This document shows positions 1-8,337 of a stretch of 64,000 bases of DNA, in pieces; position 1 is the first letter of the stretch; each line of letters begins with the position of its first letter. This DNA comes from Sphingobium algorifonticola (lineage in GTDB: Bacteria > Pseudomonadota > Alphaproteobacteria > Sphingomonadales > Sphingomonadaceae). A program made the translations under genes and the position numbers. The notes beneath the pieces are model-generated. The model worked only from the letters and a program-made list of their open reading frames with translations, was not told where the DNA came from and did not search any database. The stretch covers positions 992,001 to 1,056,000 of the forward strand of contig NZ_RZUL01000001.1 of the NCBI RefSeq assembly GCF_004005485.1, given 5' to 3'.

Positions 1-2944
1 AAGGATCGATCATGCGCGCCGCACCAAGGTCGGCCGTGCCACCGGCCGTATCGCCATTGCGCATTTTCGCCAGTCCGCGGCCATAGAGCGATGGCGCGAG
101 CCGCGGCTGTCTGGCGAGCACAGCCGAATAGCGGCTGATCGCCAGCGCATTATTCCCTTGGCGCAACGCGACATAGGCATGGCTGTCGGCTATTGCGCTG
201 CTATCAGGCGCCGCTTTAATCGCTGCCGTGCAGTCGGCATCCGCCTGATCGAGATCGAACCCGGCGAGTGCGGCTGACCAGCACAGGCTGTTGCGCTCGC
301 CTGCCCTGTTGCCCGCCTTCACACGCAATGCTGCGAAGGCGTCGCGTGCTTCCGCAGACCTTTCGTTTCTGGCAAGTAGCATGGCGTGATCGATACGCAG
401 CGCAACATTGTCCGGATCGGCTTTGCGTTGCGTGTCCATAAAGGCGAGTGCCTCCTCAGGACGCCCGGCCCACGAAAGAATGGTGATCTTCCGCGAAATG
501 CTGTCTCCGGCACCGGGCGATAATGTCAGCAATTGATCAATGTCGGCCAGGGCTTTTTCCGTCTCGCCCAGCAATGCATAAGCGGAACTGCGCTGGAACA
601 AGGCGTATCGATTGTCCTTGCGAAGATCGATTGCGCGGCTGAGGGACGCGATGGCTGATGGGAAGTCGCCGCGCCTCGCCGCGAGGGCTGCGCGACCGTG
701 CTGCACGACAAAATTGCTGGCGTCCTTTGCGCCTGCCTTGTCCAGATCAGCCTGCGCGGCATCGAGCTTGCCGTCCATTGCGAGGCTCATGCCGCGATGC
801 GCCAGCGCGTTGTTATCGTCAGGGGTCTTTTCCAAGACCGCAGAAAAGTCGGCGACTGCGGCAGGATAATCGCCCTGGTCCAGAAACAGGTTGCCACGTC
901 GGAAAAAATCCTGTGCCGTTTCCGGCTTGCGGGCAATCATGGCGGCTGTTTCTTCCGGGGTGCGCGTATAATGCCCTGCCGTGTTCACAAACAGCCGCAC
1001 CTTGCTCATCGCTTCCCATTCCTTCGCCGCGATCAGCGCCTCCGCCAGCGGGATCTCCGGTTGCAGGCTGCGGCTCGACGCTTCCATGACGACCGCGCCG
1101 TCGACTATGCCGACCTTCCGGTGGAAGGCAAAACCGCCGACGGTCTTGTCAATATCCGCGTCGGTCACTGTAAAGCCCTTGCCGTTCCACGGCAGCCGGA
1201 TCGTTTCTCTTGAGCTGGTGTATTGCGGAAAGGACAGCCGCACCGGTGCGTCGGCGCCATAGCCGGGGTCTCGCGCATAGTCCGATCCCGACCACCCCAG
1301 CCCTGCCCCGTCCAGCTCATAGCCGCTGCTCGTCCAGTCGAGATCGGCCGTGCCGTCCATGGTGAGTTGCAACACGCCCGTCGCCGTGTCGAAGGTCCAG
1401 TCGACCAGTTCCGGCGTGACGAAGCTGTATTGCTTGGTCCAATAGGCCTTGAGCGTCTTTTCGCGTTCAGACGGCGCGATCGTGTCGAGCTGCGCCTTGA
1501 GCGCCACAGCCTGATCGCCCCGCACGATTTGGTCCACCTCGAAAGGTGCGGGCAGGGAAATGCCCCGCGTAGCATTGACGCGGATTTCAGTATGCTCTGT
1601 CGGCTCGCTTAATGGCATCTGGTCCAGCCGCTCCAGGCGGCTATCGTCCGCCCGTACCGGCAACGCCCACTGAAATGGTGGAACAGACAGGCTCTGGAGG
1701 CCACGATCACCGGTGCGCGTTCCATCCATCCAATATGTCTTGCCCGCGATCTGCGCGCGTACGAGAATATGGTCGAACAGGCCGACCAGCGGCAGGCGTG
1801 CATCCAGCCCGTCGCCCAGATTGGTACTGACCAGCGCCGGTTCCGCATCGATCTCGAGCGCGTGGAGCATCGCGAGAAGCAGCGCCGTCTTGCCCTTGCA
1901 ATCCGCAAATCGGCGCCCCCAGCTCGTGGCTGCATCCGCCGGCACCAGATTGCCGCTGTTCATGCCCTGATAGACATAGCGCACACGGTCCTGCACAAGT
2001 TTCAGCGCCGCCCCGGCGCGGCCCGCCGGGTCACTGTGGGCTGCGCGAATCTTTTCGACTTCCGCTGCCAGCGGCGATCTAGAAGGTATCGTCGCGGCCT
2101 CTTTATAAAGCGGCATCATCAGGGCTGCGATGTCGCCCCATTGGGCAAAATCGGAAAACTCGACAAACCGCAACGGATTGAATCGACCCGGCGCGCCCTT
2201 GGGATAGGCAATCTCCGGCAGACCGGTGACGTCCAGAGAGAGGATCGTTTCACCCCGCGTCTTGGTGACGCGCAGATCAGGAAGCGTTGCGCTTTTGCGC
2301 CATCGGACTGGCCGGTTGTCCGCCCAGCTCGCCCGCAGCGTCAGCCGCGTCGCCGGTCCGGTGACGATCGGACCCAGAAAGAGTTCGTTGTGGTCCTTCA
2401 GAACCGGATCGCGCGTCGTGATGGTCACGGCAAAATCCAGAATATCGCCGACCTGCAATCCTTCCGGCTGGATCGTGGCGGTCAGCACACCGTCCAGCAT
2501 TGCTGCTTCCAGATTGTTTTCCCGCCGCAAGACAGTGAACGTCTGGCCGTTGGCAAGAATGTCGATCGTTTCCGCGCCGCGCCGGATGGCCAGCCGATGC
2601 ACTGTCAGGCTGCTGGTGTCGGGCGACCAGGGAATGCTCACAGTGCCCAGCGCGGCCAGCCCCTGCGGCGTTTCGATCCGTACGCTGCTGGCGGCATAAC
2701 GGGCGCTGCCTTCCGCCGTAAAGCGCGCTTGCATGTCCAGGCTGATCAGGGTGGCAGGCAAGCCTGTTGCAGGCGCGGCGGTCTTCTTGCCGGTCTTGAT
2801 GGTCGCTTCTGCGGGCGGGAGCGGCATGACCCAGCTGTCTGGCGGGGCTATGATCGGGGCGGAATTGGCCGACATCTGGGCCTGCGCAGGGGCAGCGACT
2901 AACAAGAGAATCGCCAAAGCGGAGCGCAGCAGGACGTGGTGCAT
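1..2944 (-). CDS. DUF3857/transglutaminase-like protein with C-terminal TPR repeats (3' end outside window)
   Basis: At least 981 codons are visible; the gene runs off the left edge, so the C-terminus is missing. The ATG at 2944 follows an in-frame TAA and opens a signal peptide (HHVLLRSALAILLLVAAPAQAQ), so the protein is probably periplasmic or outer-membrane facing. After a DUF3857-like beta-rich region (residues about 60-300) comes a transglutaminase-like core with a plausible Cys-His-Asp triad: Cys in FADCKGKTALL (about 350), His in LFDHILV (about 391), Asp in YWMDGT (about 405). From about residue 670 to the edge there are tandem TPR-like helices. The family is widespread in Bacteroidetes and sphingomonads; its substrate is not known to me. 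Transcribed alone, after the terminator at 3017-3046. Confidence 0.85.
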   Translation of the reverse strand, partial: MHHVLLRSALAILLLVAAPAQAQMSANSAPIIAPPDSWVMPLPPAEATIKTGKKTAAPATGLPATLISLDMQARFTAEGSARYAASSVRIETPQGLAALGTVSIPWSPDTSSLTVHRLAIRRGAETIDILANGQTFTVLRRENNLEAAMLDGVLTATIQPEGLQVGDILDFAVTITTRDPVLKDHNELFLGPIVTGPATRLTLRASWADNRPVRWRKSATLPDLRVTKTRGETILSLDVTGLPEIAYPKGAPGRFNPLRFVEFSDFAQWGDIAALMMPLYKEAATIPSRSPLAAEVEKIRAAHSDPAGRAGAALKLVQDRVRYVYQGMNSGNLVPADAATSWGRRFADCKGKTALLLAMLHALEIDAEPALVSTNLGDGLDARLPLVGLFDHILVRAQIAGKTYWMDGTRTGDRGLQSLSVPPFQWALPVRADDSRLERLDQMPLSEPTEHTEIRVNATRGISLPAPFEVDQIVRGDQAVALKAQLDTIAPSEREKTLKAYWTKQYSFVTPELVDWTFDTATGVLQLTMDGTADLDWTSSGYELDGAGLGWSGSDYARDPGYGADAPVRLSFPQYTSSRETIRLPWNGKGFTVTDADIDKTVGGFAFHRKVGIVDGAVVMEASSRSLQPEIPLAEALIAAKEWEAMSKVRLFVNTAGHYTRTPEETAAMIARKPETAQDFFRRGNLFLDQGDYPAAVADFSAVLEKTPDDNNALAHRGMSLAMDGKLDAAQADLDKAGAKDASNFVVQHGRAALAARRGDFPSAIASLSRAIDLRKDNRYALFQRSSAYALLGETEKALADIDQLLTLSPGAGDSISRKITILSWAGRPEEALAFMDTQRKADPDNVALRIDHAMLLARNERSAEARDAFAALRVKAGNRAGERNSLCWSAALAGFDLDQADADCTAAIKAAPDSSAIADSHAYVALRQGNNALAISRYSAVLARQPRLAPSLYGRGLAKMRNGDTAGGTADLGAARMIDP

Positions 2945-3016
2945 CGGTGCAGCTTAACGCACCGTCCACAGCGCGCAAGCATCCGTCGTACAAAGCAAAC
3001 GACTTGCCGCACGACG

Positions 3017-3046
3017 CAAAAAAAGGCCGCCCCGAGGGACGGCCTG
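3017..3046 (-). terminator. Intrinsic terminator downstream of pgmG
   Basis: Read on the minus strand, AGGCCGTCCC and GGGGCGGCCT form a 10-bp stem with one G-T pair, followed directly by seven T residues. It lies about 195 bases after the stop of the phosphomannomutase gene and just before the start of the DUF3857 gene, so it should separate the two transcripts. The rest of the 2945-3240 gap is A/T-richer than its surroundings and shows no gene. Confidence 0.75.
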
Positions 3047-3240
3047 AAAAGTTTTAGGAGAGGATGCCTGAAAGGCCCGATTGTTGTGCATCGCAACAGT
3101 TGTTCCCGCAAATGCGAAAAACGAAGCAACGATTGCAAAAAATGCAAGTCTACCTAAATGCTAGACTTCCGTAAGGGAAAGCAACGAAGTGACCTGATAT
3201 TTCTGCTAGGTTTTTCGACACGATATTGCCCCCCGCGGGT

Positions 3241-4623
3241 TCAATGTGCCGCTTGCGGTCCCCGTGCCAGACCCGATTCTGCCAATTGCGAATCGATCTG
3301 GTCCATAAGACGCGCCAGACCCGCTTCGTCCTTGGCCTCAGCGCGTGCAACCAGCACATCCTGGGTATTGGACGCGCGCAGCAGCCACCAACCATCGGGC
3401 GTATTGACGCGTGCGCCATCCGTGTCGTTGACGGTGGCACCTGCCGCCTTCAATCGCGCGAGCACTTCGTCGATCACGGCAAACTTGCGGCTTTCGTCAA
3501 CCTGAAAGCGCATTTCCGGCGTATTCACCATCGCGGGCATCTCGCCGCGCAACTGCGTCACGCTCTTGCCCAGCGCCGTTGCCGCGCGAATCAGGCGAAC
3601 AGCCGCGTACAGCGCATCGTCGAAGCCGTAATATTCATGCTTGAAGAACACGTGGCCGCTCATTTCGCCTGCTAGCGGGCTACCAGTTTCCTTCATTTTC
3701 GACTTGATGAGGCTGTGTCCCGTCTTCCACATCAGCGGCACGCCGCCCAGTTCGGCGACGCGGTCGTACAGCGCCTGGCTGGCCTTGACGTCGGCGATGA
3801 TCGTGGCGCCGGGCAGTTCCTTCAATACCGGCTCGGCATAAATGGCGAGCAGCTGATCACCCCAGATGACCCGGCCTTCGCCGTCGATTGCACCGATCCG
3901 GTCCCCATCGCCATCGAAGGCCACACCGAAATCGAGCTTCTTTTCCGCGACTAACGCCTTCAGATCGGCCAGATTCTTCTCTTCGGTGGGATCGGGATGA
4001 TGATTGGGAAAATTGCCGTCGACATCGGTGAACAGCGTATGATGCTCGCCCGGGATCAGCTTGATCAGCTTCTCGACGATCGGTCCGGCCACGCCGTTGC
4101 CTGCATCCCAGCCGATGCGATAGGCCGCGCCATCAAATCCCTCGACAAGGCGCGCGACATACTGGTCCATGATGTCGACGCTTTCGGAGCCTGCGGTGCC
4201 ATCATCCCAGTCACCTTGCGCCGCCATCGTGCCGAGGGTTTGAATATCCGCGCCAAAGAACGGACGACCCTGGAACACCATCTTGAAGCCATTGTAGTTG
4301 GCGGGATTGTGGCTGCCGGTTATCTCTATGCCGCCGTCCACATCCAGCACGGCCTCGGCATAATATAGCATCGGCGTCGGTCCCTCGCCGATCCGCACCG
4401 CGTGAATGCCGCTGTCGTTGAGTCCGCTGACCAGGGCCGCTTCCAGGATCGGCGAACTGACACGGCCATCATAGCCAACGGCGACCTTCCGGCCACCGGC
4501 TCGGCCAATCAGCGTGCCGAAGCCGCGGCCTATGGCATAGGCATCCTGTTCGCCAAGTGTTTCGCCGATGATGCCGCGAATGTCATATTCGCGCAGGGAT
4601 GTGGGATGAAAGGCGTGCGTCAT
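3241..4623 (-). CDS. pgmG: Phosphomannomutase/phosphoglucomutase
   Basis: 460 residues, the usual length for alpha-D-phosphohexomutases. Interconverts hexose 6-phosphate and 1-phosphate, supplying glucose-1-phosphate and mannose-1-phosphate for polysaccharide precursors. Visible motifs: phosphoserine loop TGSHNP with Ser104, Mg-binding loop DGDGDR (Asp237/239/241), sugar-binding loop GEMSGH (about 319-324) and a C-terminal phosphate-binding region (RASNTQD). In sphingan-producing sphingomonads this bifunctional enzyme is called PgmG; manB or algC would be equivalent names. Starts 65 bases after the stop of the J-domain gene and may be read through from mipZ. Confidence 0.93.
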   Translation of the reverse strand: MTHAFHPTSLREYDIRGIIGETLGEQDAYAIGRGFGTLIGRAGGRKVAVGYDGRVSSPILEAALVSGLNDSGIHAVRIGEGPTPMLYYAEAVLDVDGGIEITGSHNPANYNGFKMVFQGRPFFGADIQTLGTMAAQGDWDDGTAGSESVDIMDQYVARLVEGFDGAAYRIGWDAGNGVAGPIVEKLIKLIPGEHHTLFTDVDGNFPNHHPDPTEEKNLADLKALVAEKKLDFGVAFDGDGDRIGAIDGEGRVIWGDQLLAIYAEPVLKELPGATIIADVKASQALYDRVAELGGVPLMWKTGHSLIKSKMKETGSPLAGEMSGHVFFKHEYYGFDDALYAAVRLIRAATALGKSVTQLRGEMPAMVNTPEMRFQVDESRKFAVIDEVLARLKAAGATVNDTDGARVNTPDGWWLLRASNTQDVLVARAEAKDEAGLARLMDQIDSQLAESGLARGPQAAH

Positions 4624-4688
4624 GCAAAATCCTGTCGTTGGAGATAGGTCGGATGAGTGGGGTTAAGTTGATGAAACGGGTTTCGCGA

Positions 4689-5132
4689 CTAGGGATCAGA
4701 CGATTCGGCCGGGGGTTTCGTCAAAGCTTCATGCCGCAACAAGAGATCGCGCGCAGCATTGATTTTGGCCGCCAGCGCCTCTGTCCCTCCCTTGTCGGGA
4801 TGGACCGTTGCAATCAGCCGACGATGCGCGGCGCGCACCGCTTCGGCATCGGCATATGGCCCAAGGCCCAGCAGCGCCCGCGCCTCGGCCACGTCGGCAG
4901 CCGCAACCGGATGTGACGCTCTGGGCGCTGGTTTGCGCAGCTTGAGACCGGCATAGCCCAGCGACACGATCAAGGGGATGGCGCCGATCAGCGGCTTGCC
5001 CTTGGCGGCCATAACCGCGCCGACCACCGCAATGCCCAGCATCACGCCATCTTTCGCTGTCATGCGTTGCAACCGTCCCGTCCATAGCAGCCAGCCGACG
5101 AAGCCGATAACGATGAGAGCGAAGAAGCCCAT
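4689..5132 (-). CDS. Membrane-anchored J-domain (DnaJ-like) protein
   Basis: 147 residues. Two hydrophobic segments (about 3-17 and 29-62) are followed by a C-terminal J domain (about 82-135) with the essential HPD tripeptide at 111-113 (HPDKGG). The layout, a membrane anchor and then a C-terminal J domain, resembles TIM14/Pam18-type and short DjlA-like proteins that recruit DnaK to the membrane; that role is inferred. Its ATG shares one base with the mipZ stop (TGATG), implying translational coupling. Confidence 0.85.
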   Translation of the reverse strand: MGFFALIVIGFVGWLLWTGRLQRMTAKDGVMLGIAVVGAVMAAKGKPLIGAIPLIVSLGYAGLKLRKPAPRASHPVAAADVAEARALLGLGPYADAEAVRAAHRRLIATVHPDKGGTEALAAKINAARDLLLRHEALTKPPAESSDP

Positions 5133-5989
5133 CAGGCGTCGCTGGTCATGGCTGCGTTATGGCGTTCATCAGCCTCTGCCGCCCGGATCATCTCTGCCGT
5201 CATGCCTTCATTGTCCTGCACCACGGCCGGAAGGGCGAGGCCGGCCACCATCTCGCGCAGTTCCTGCCTGGCGGCGATGTGGCTGACGCCCAGTTCGCCC
5301 AGATGCCCTTTGTCTAGCAGGGTGAGGCCCGAGGGAAACAGTTCGCGGTAGATAACACGCTCCGAAAGCCCCGGTATCACGCGAAAGCCGACCCGGCGGG
5401 ACAATTCGGTCAGCGCATCGCCGACGCGTTTCTTGTTGCGCGCGTCATGATGCTGAACGCGGTTGCGCAGGACAACCCAGTCGATCGACACGCCGTCGGC
5501 TTTCGCACGGCTCTTGCGCGCCTCGAAAATCAGCTCGGAATAAAAGGACAGTCTTTTGACCTTGAATGTCTCCGCATCCACCTGTCCGATCAGATCGAAA
5601 TCGACGAAGCTGTCGTTCATCGGCGTCACCAGCGTGTGCGCCTGTGCGGCCATGGCGCGCGCGAACATGTCGTCGCGTCCCGGCGTATCGACGATCAGGA
5701 AATCCTTGCCCAGCGCCACGGCGGCCGCCTCTTCCGCCAGCGCATCCAGGCTGTCGCCCTGTAGCACGGCAAAGTCCGGCGCGGGCAACAGGATGCCGCG
5801 CCGCCGCGCCGTCTCGCCCCGATTTTCCATATAGCGCGTCACTGTCCGCTGCCGCGGATCGAGATCGATCATGCCGACCTTGTGCCCCTGGCTGGCCAGC
5901 GCCACGGCGACATGAACGGCGGTCGTCGATTTGCCGGTGCCGCCCTTTTCATTGGCAAAGACGATGGTGTGCGCCGTGTGGCTTGCCAT
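5132..5989 (-). CDS. mipZ: Division-plane positioning ATPase MipZ (ParA/MinD family)
   Basis: About 285 residues from ATG 5989; an upstream in-frame ATG at 6013 would add eight residues but has no Shine-Dalgarno, while 5989 has AGG at a workable distance and matches family N-termini. Deviant Walker A KGGTGKST (15-22), followed by IDLDPRQRT and the phosphate-sensing motif IVDTPGRDD. MipZ forms a bipolar gradient from ParB-bound origins and inhibits FtsZ assembly away from midcell in alphaproteobacteria. The RQRT segment and length fit MipZ rather than ParA or MinD. Coupled to the downstream J-domain gene. Confidence 0.88.
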   Translation of the reverse strand: MASHTAHTIVFANEKGGTGKSTTAVHVAVALASQGHKVGMIDLDPRQRTVTRYMENRGETARRRGILLPAPDFAVLQGDSLDALAEEAAAVALGKDFLIVDTPGRDDMFARAMAAQAHTLVTPMNDSFVDFDLIGQVDAETFKVKRLSFYSELIFEARKSRAKADGVSIDWVVLRNRVQHHDARNKKRVGDALTELSRRVGFRVIPGLSERVIYRELFPSGLTLLDKGHLGELGVSHIAARQELREMVAGLALPAVVQDNEGMTAEMIRAAEADERHNAAMTSDA

Positions 5990-6035
5990 TGGACCTGCGC
6001 TTCCCTGTTCCATTGTGCGTGTGATTGTTTGATTC

Positions 6036-6064
6036 TTGACCCGCCGGGGCTTCCGGCCCTAGCG
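6036..6064 (+). promoter_or_regulatory. Putative panC promoter
   Basis: TTGACC at 6036-6041 matches the -35 consensus at five of six positions and is followed after 17 bases by CTAGCG, a poor but possible -10 element. It sits 40-70 bases before the GTG start of panC in the divergent region shared with mipZ. By-eye call only. Confidence 0.3.
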
Positions 6065-6103
6065 ACATCGCATCCTCCCGCCCTTATCGGAGCCACCCGC
6101 CGC

Positions 6104-6949
6104 GTGCAAATCCTGCGTGACATTCCCGCCCTTCGTACGGCCCTATCCCGGCTGCGCGCCGATGGTGGTCGCATTGCGCTGGTGCCGACCATGGGGGCGT
6201 TGCATGACGGGCATATGGCATTGGTCATGGAAGCCCGGCGGCAGGCCGATCATGTCGTCGCATCGATCTTCGTCAATCCGCGGCAATTTGGCCCCAATGA
6301 GGATCTGGCGGCCTATCCCCGACGGGAAGCGAGCGATAGCCGGATGCTGGCGGACGCAGGCGTCGCAATCCTGTGGGCGCCGCCGATTGATGTCATGTAT
6401 CCGCCAGGCTTTGCGTCGAATCTGTCGATCTGGGGCGTCAGCGAAGGGCTGGACGGTGCCGCGCGGCCCGGCCATTTCGACGGCGTTGCCACGGTCGTGG
6501 CGAAGCTGTTCAACCAGGTCGCGCCCGATGTGGCGCTGTTCGGGGAAAAGGATTTTCAGCAGCTTGCCGTCATCCGGCGGATGGTCGCCGATCTGGACAT
6601 GGCCATATCTATCGTCGGTGTCCCGACGCAGCGGGCTGAGGATGGGCTCGCACTGTCCAGCCGCAATGCCTATCTTACCAAGCAGGAGCGCAAGGATGCG
6701 CTCGCCCTGCCCCGTGCCCTTGGCGAGGCAGCCCGCCAGATCGGCAGGGGCGTGGCGGTCCGCGACGCGCTGGAGGCCGCAGAAGCCCTGATTCTCGGCC
6801 ATGGCTTCGCTTCGGTCGACTATGTTGCCCTGTGCGATGCGGCAACGCTGCGCCCGATGGACCGGCTCGACCGACCTGCCCGCCTACTCGCTGCCGCGCG
6901 GATTGGCGGCACACGCCTGATCGACAACATCGCGCTCGATCCTGCATAA
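6104..6949 (+). CDS. panC: Pantothenate synthetase
   Basis: 281 residues from the GTG at 6104, which gives the standard family length and has GGAG about 11 bases upstream; the open frame continues further 5' but without family similarity. Condenses D-pantoate and beta-alanine with ATP in pantothenate/CoA synthesis, cytosolic. Motifs: PTMGALHDGH with the two HxGH histidines (34, 37), FVNPRQFGPNEDL, FGEKDFQQL, and the KMSKS-like segment LSSRNAYL. panB is not in the window. Followed 60 bases later by an unrelated MFS gene. Confidence 0.95.
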   Translation: MQILRDIPALRTALSRLRADGGRIALVPTMGALHDGHMALVMEARRQADHVVASIFVNPRQFGPNEDLAAYPRREASDSRMLADAGVAILWAPPIDVMYPPGFASNLSIWGVSEGLDGAARPGHFDGVATVVAKLFNQVAPDVALFGEKDFQQLAVIRRMVADLDMAISIVGVPTQRAEDGLALSSRNAYLTKQERKDALALPRALGEAARQIGRGVAVRDALEAAEALILGHGFASVDYVALCDAATLRPMDRLDRPARLLAAARIGGTRLIDNIALDPA

Positions 6950-7009
6950 ACCCGCTACCCTGGTGAAAATGGGCTGGCCAATCGGTGCCCGAACGCACAT
7001 ATCGCTGCA

Positions 7010-8281
7010 ATGCAGCATGAAGTGCCTCCTGCCACTGAGCGTCCTTTCCCGCTGGGATTCAAGGAGTTCGTGGCGCTGATAGCGGCGTTGATGGCGATGA
7101 ATGCGCTGTCGATCGATCCGATGCTGCCCGCCTTGCCCGCCATCGGCGAGTCGCTGTCGATCGCCAGTCCAAACGACCGGCAGTGGATCATCACAACCTA
7201 TTTCATGGGTCTCGGGCTTGGATCGCTGATTTACGGGCCATTATCTGATCGCTTCGGGCGCAAGCCGGTGATGGGTATCAGCCTTGGCCTGTTCGTCATT
7301 TTCACAGGCTTCTGCGCACTATCGCACAGCTTCGCGATGCTGCTTGTCGGCCGCTTCGCCTGCGGTTTCTTTGCCGCATCCAGCCGCGTGATCGCCATCA
7401 GCATCGTGCGCGACCGTTTTCAGGGCGATCGGATGGCGCGCATCATGTCGCTGATCTTCATCGTGTTCATGATCGTGCCGATCCTCGCACCGGCATTCGG
7501 GCAGGCGGTACTGCTGATTGCGCCGTGGCGATGGATTTTTGGCGCGCTGCTCATCATCGGCGCCATTATCGTTACCTGGATGCTCGTTCGACTGCCCGAG
7601 ACGCTCGACCCGCGCAATCGCGTGGAGATACGAGCAGCCGATCTCGCACAGACATTGCGCAGCGTCGTGACGCATCGCAGCGCCATTGGCTATATGACCG
7701 CCAGTGGCGTTGTGATGGGCGCGCTGGTCGGTTTCATCACGTCGGTGCAGCAGATATTCTTCGATGTCTTTCATGAAGAAGCCTTGTTCCCGCTGGCCTT
7801 CGCCGGCATCGCCGGTTTCATGGGGATCGGCAGTTTTCTCAACAGTCATCTGGTGGAGCGCGTCGGCGCCCGCAGGCTGAGTCAGGGGTCCCTGATGGTT
7901 CTCATCCTGATTTCCGGCTGCCATGCGCTGGTCGCCTGGGCGGGCTTCGAAACCATGGCAAGCTTCATCGCCTTTCAGGCGATGACAATGCTGAGCTTCG
8001 CGTTCACCGGCTCCAATTTCGGGGCCATATCGATGGAACCGTTCACGCGTGGCGCGGGCATGGCCTCGTCATTCCAGGCCGGGTTGACGACGATCCTCTC
8101 GGCGTTGTTGGGCGCGTTCATCGGGTCGCAGTTCAACGGCACGACATTGCCACTAGCGCTCGGCTTTTTCGGCTATGGCGCGGCCGCTCTGCTGATCGTG
8201 ACATGGGCCGAACGCGGCAAGTTGTTCACGCGGCCCGGCCTCTCTGCGCTGCGTCACGGCGCTTCGCTGCCGCCCCGATAG
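7010..8281 (+). CDS. Bcr/CflA-subfamily MFS drug efflux transporter
   Basis: 423 residues with about twelve hydrophobic helices. The loop 2-3 signature GPLSDRFGRKPVM and the start SIDPMLPALPAIGESL are typical of the Bcr/CflA 12-TM drug:H+ antiporters (bicyclomycin/chloramphenicol type). The substrate cannot be read from sequence. It ends in a strong bidirectional terminator shared with the convergent permease gene. Confidence 0.85.
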   Translation: MQHEVPPATERPFPLGFKEFVALIAALMAMNALSIDPMLPALPAIGESLSIASPNDRQWIITTYFMGLGLGSLIYGPLSDRFGRKPVMGISLGLFVIFTGFCALSHSFAMLLVGRFACGFFAASSRVIAISIVRDRFQGDRMARIMSLIFIVFMIVPILAPAFGQAVLLIAPWRWIFGALLIIGAIIVTWMLVRLPETLDPRNRVEIRAADLAQTLRSVVTHRSAIGYMTASGVVMGALVGFITSVQQIFFDVFHEEALFPLAFAGIAGFMGIGSFLNSHLVERVGARRLSQGSLMVLILISGCHALVAWAGFETMASFIAFQAMTMLSFAFTGSNFGAISMEPFTRGAGMASSFQAGLTTILSALLGAFIGSQFNGTTLPLALGFFGYGAAALLIVTWAERGKLFTRPGLSALRHGASLPPR

Positions 8282-8283
8282 CA

Positions 8284-8317
8284 AAAAGCCCCGCCGGATC
8301 GCTCCCGCGGGGCTTTT
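8284..8317. terminator. Bidirectional intrinsic terminator
   Basis: AAAAGCCCCGC (8284-8294) and GCGGGGCTTTT (8307-8317) form a perfect 11-bp stem with a 12-base loop; the A/T ends give a T-run on either strand. It lies between the convergent MFS and amino-acid permease genes and should stop transcription from both sides. Confidence 0.9.
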
Positions 8318-8337
8318 GTTCCGGTGTACCGCCGGGA

